In this document: positions 62,194 through 64,000 of the stretch, in pieces
How the letters are laid out: each line of letters opens with the position of its first letter
Numbering within the stretch: the stretch's first letter is position 1
Source: Fusobacterium mortiferum ATCC 9817
GTDB lineage: Bacteria; Fusobacteriota; Fusobacteriia; Fusobacteriales; Fusobacteriaceae
NCBI RefSeq assembly: GCF_000158195.2
Contig: NZ_GL987994.1
Span: forward strand, 492,343 to 556,342
Direction of reading: 5' to 3'
Length of the DNA: 64,000 bases
The notes under the pieces: model-generated
Database searches by the model: none
The model's input: only the letters and a program-made list of their open reading frames with translations
What the model was told of the DNA's origin: nothing
Position numbers and translations under genes: made by a program

Positions 62194-63838
62194 AAAGTTT
62201 AAATGGGATTTTTGGACAAGTGTAACTTTAATAATAGCCCTTATTTTTACACTATTTTTAATATATCCATTATTCTCTTTATTCATTAGTGGTTTTAAAG
62301 ACCCTATAACAAATGAGTGGAGCTTAACAAACTTTGTAAGATTTTTTTCGAGAAAGTATTATTATCAAGGACTTTTAAATAGTTTTAAGGTAACTTCTTG
62401 TGTAACAGTACTGGCTATTGTTATTGGAGTTCCTATGGCTTATTTTATGTCTGCTTATAAAGTGAAATTAAAAGGTTTAGTAGAAGTATTGATTATTATC
62501 TCTATGTTATCTCCTCCATTTATAGGAGCTTACTCTTGGGTTTTACTATGTGGAAGAAGTGGAGTTGTTACAGAGTTTTTTAGAGATATTTTGGGGATAA
62601 ATCTTCCTACAATATATGGATTTACAGGAATACTATTAGTTTTTACATTAAAACTATATCCATTTATCTATCTATATGTTTCAGGAGCTCTAAAAAAAAT
62701 AGATGTTTCATTAAGTGAAGCAGCAGAAAGCTTAGGTTGTACAACAATTAAGAAAGTTTGCACTATTATAATGCCTCTAATTTTACCTACTCTTATGTCA
62801 GGAGGACTTTTGGTATTTATGAATGCTATGGCAGACTTTGGTACTCCTATGTTAATAGGAGAAGGGTATAATGTTATGCCAGTTTTGATATATTCTGAGT
62901 TTGTAGGAGAAATGGGTGGAAATGCTAACTTTGCTGCAGCAATGGCAACAGTTTTAGTATTTATAACTATCTTGTTATTTTTAGGACAAAAATATATAGT
63001 AAATAAGAAATCTTTTGTTATGAGCTCTTTAAGACCTATGCAAGCAAAGGAGTTAAAAGGAGTAAAGGGAGTATTGATGCATATATTTATATATTTAGTA
63101 GTATTCTTATCAATAATTCCACAAATTACAGTAGTATATACTTCTTTCTTAAAAACAAAAGGTTCGATGTTTGTTCCAGAGTTTTCGTTGGAAAGCTATG
63201 AGAAAGTCTTTTCTAGAATGGGAAATGCTATATTTAATACTTATCTATATGGAATAATAGCAATAGTAATTATAATTTTCTTGGGAATGTTTATAGCCTA
63301 TATTTCTACAAGAAAAAGAAATGTTTTAACAGGAATAATAGATACAATGACAATGTTTCCATATATTATTCCAGGGTCTGTAATTGGTATCACTCTTCTT
63401 TTAGCTTTTAATAGTAAGCCACTATTACTAAGTGGTACAGCAGCTATAATAGTAATCTCATTTGTAATAAGAAGATTACCTTACACATTGAGGTCAGCAG
63501 CAGCAATACTATATCAAATAAGTCCAAGCTTGGAAGAGGCTTCAATTAGTTTAGGTTGTTCTCCAGTGAAAACATTTTTTAAAGTAACTTCAATAATGAT
63601 GTTACCAGGGGTATTATCAGGAGCTATACTAAGTTGGATAACAGTAATAAATGAATTGAGTTCTTCAGTTATTTTATATACAGGATTTACTAGGACAATG
63701 TCAGTATCTATATATACTGAGGTAATTAGAGCAAGTTATGGTACAGCAGCAGCACTATCTACAATTTTGACTTTAACAACAGTTGTATCTCTTCTAATTT
63801 TCTTTAAAGTAACTGGTGGAAAAAATGTAAATATTTAA
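62183..63838 (+). CDS. ABC transporter permease, fused double domain (system 2)
   Basis: About 551 residues from the ATG at 62183, which lies inside the end of the ATPase gene and has a GAGG site; an in-frame TTG at 62174 is less likely. Twelve or so TM segments in two homologous halves, each with an ATPase-contact loop (AAESLGCTTIKKVCTIIMP near 180; ASISLGCSPVKTFFKVTSI near 445). Same architecture as the FbpB-type permease at 37358. Confidence 0.9.
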   Translation: MLNRKFKWDFWTSVTLIIALIFTLFLIYPLFSLFISGFKDPITNEWSLTNFVRFFSRKYYYQGLLNSFKVTSCVTVLAIVIGVPMAYFMSAYKVKLKGLVEVLIIISMLSPPFIGAYSWVLLCGRSGVVTEFFRDILGINLPTIYGFTGILLVFTLKLYPFIYLYVSGALKKIDVSLSEAAESLGCTTIKKVCTIIMPLILPTLMSGGLLVFMNAMADFGTPMLIGEGYNVMPVLIYSEFVGEMGGNANFAAAMATVLVFITILLFLGQKYIVNKKSFVMSSLRPMQAKELKGVKGVLMHIFIYLVVFLSIIPQITVVYTSFLKTKGSMFVPEFSLESYEKVFSRMGNAIFNTYLYGIIAIVIIIFLGMFIAYISTRKRNVLTGIIDTMTMFPYIIPGSVIGITLLLAFNSKPLLLSGTAAIIVISFVIRRLPYTLRSAAAILYQISPSLEEASISLGCSPVKTFFKVTSIMMLPGVLSGAILSWITVINELSSSVILYTGFTRTMSVSIYTEVIRASYGTAAALSTILTLTTVVSLLIFFKVTGGKNVNI

Positions 63839-63894
63839 TTGCTAGAAATTTAAATAAAATAGTGATAAAATAAAAATAAAAAGGAATGATTGTA

Positions 63895-64000
63895 ATGGGA
63901 AATAAGAAATTTGTCAGTTTTAAAGAGCAGATGAAAAAGATTTTAATTTTCTATTCACTCATTCCTATTATTTTTACTGCTCTTATAGGTTATGGAATGA
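63895..64000 (+). CDS. Start of a probable membrane sensor protein (cut by the window end)
   Basis: An ATG at 63895 opens a 35-codon frame to the window edge. It has a basic head (MGNKKFVSFKEQMKKIL) followed by a hydrophobic segment (IFYSLIPIIFTALIGYG) resembling the first TM helix of YesM-like sensor histidine kinases or other two-component sensors. An AAGGAATG-like site precedes the ATG. The position after an ABC importer suggests it senses the transported ligand. Only the N-terminus is visible, so the class is uncertain. Confidence 0.5.
   Translation, partial: MGNKKFVSFKEQMKKILIFYSLIPIIFTALIGYGM

Overview
This is a low-GC, AT-rich bacterial chromosome segment with Gram-negative surface features (an outer-membrane usher-like barrel, periplasmic pilus chaperones, lipoproteins) combined with low-GC anaerobe metabolism and regulation (Fhs, PTS, purine and SAM riboswitches, extended -10 promoters, strong AGGAGG ribosome sites). 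Together these point to Fusobacteriota, probably genus Fusobacterium. I cannot fix the species from the sequence alone.

Layout. 1-2.2 kb (minus): the 5' part of coaX, an M29 aminopeptidase, and a tRNA-Gln/tRNA-Pro pair with its own promoter and terminator. 2.3-5.0 kb: a HAD phosphatase, a RodA/FtsW-type SEDS protein and a convergent exported repeat protein. 5.1-7.5 kb: aroC-aroE-aroQ (shikimate pathway). 7.5-20.9 kb: a purine regulon. A promoter and guanine-type purine riboswitch are followed by a 42-codon ORF that runs into a terminator hairpin, then fhs-purL-purE-purC-purF-purM-purN-purH-purD. Two related palindromic repeats sit between purE/purC and purH/purD.

21.0-35.4 kb is the most striking region: a chaperone-usher-like pilus locus. 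It holds a frameshifted LytTR-type regulator, a chaperone, a pilin, a second chaperone, an usher-like barrel protein, small subunits (one frameshifted), a double-LysM protein, a 1,364-residue putative tip adhesin, a WG-repeat protein and two related AraC-like regulators. Several genes carry simple-tract frameshifts, which could be phase variation, decay or sequencing error.

35.5-46.6 kb: a 45-codon ORF and PHP phosphoesterase, a ferric-type ABC transporter, an amino-acid binding lipoprotein with dimethylarginine dimethylaminohydrolase behind a short leader ORF and terminator, and a 3.5-kb accessory module (amber-interrupted membrane protein, 599-residue unknown protein, PD-(D/E)XK nuclease) bracketed by direct repeats, then a Gfo/Idh oxidoreductase. 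46.8-51.1 kb: sbcD-sbcC. 51.3-58.3 kb: a PTS regulator, an ascorbate-family PTS (IIA, IIB, IIC), a PfkB kinase, a class II aldolase and a HAD phosphatase, forming a sugar uptake-phosphorylation-cleavage route. 58.3-59.8 kb: a SAM-clan riboswitch and terminator before metY. 60.0-64.0 kb: a second ferric/organophosphate-type ABC system and the start of a probable membrane sensor.
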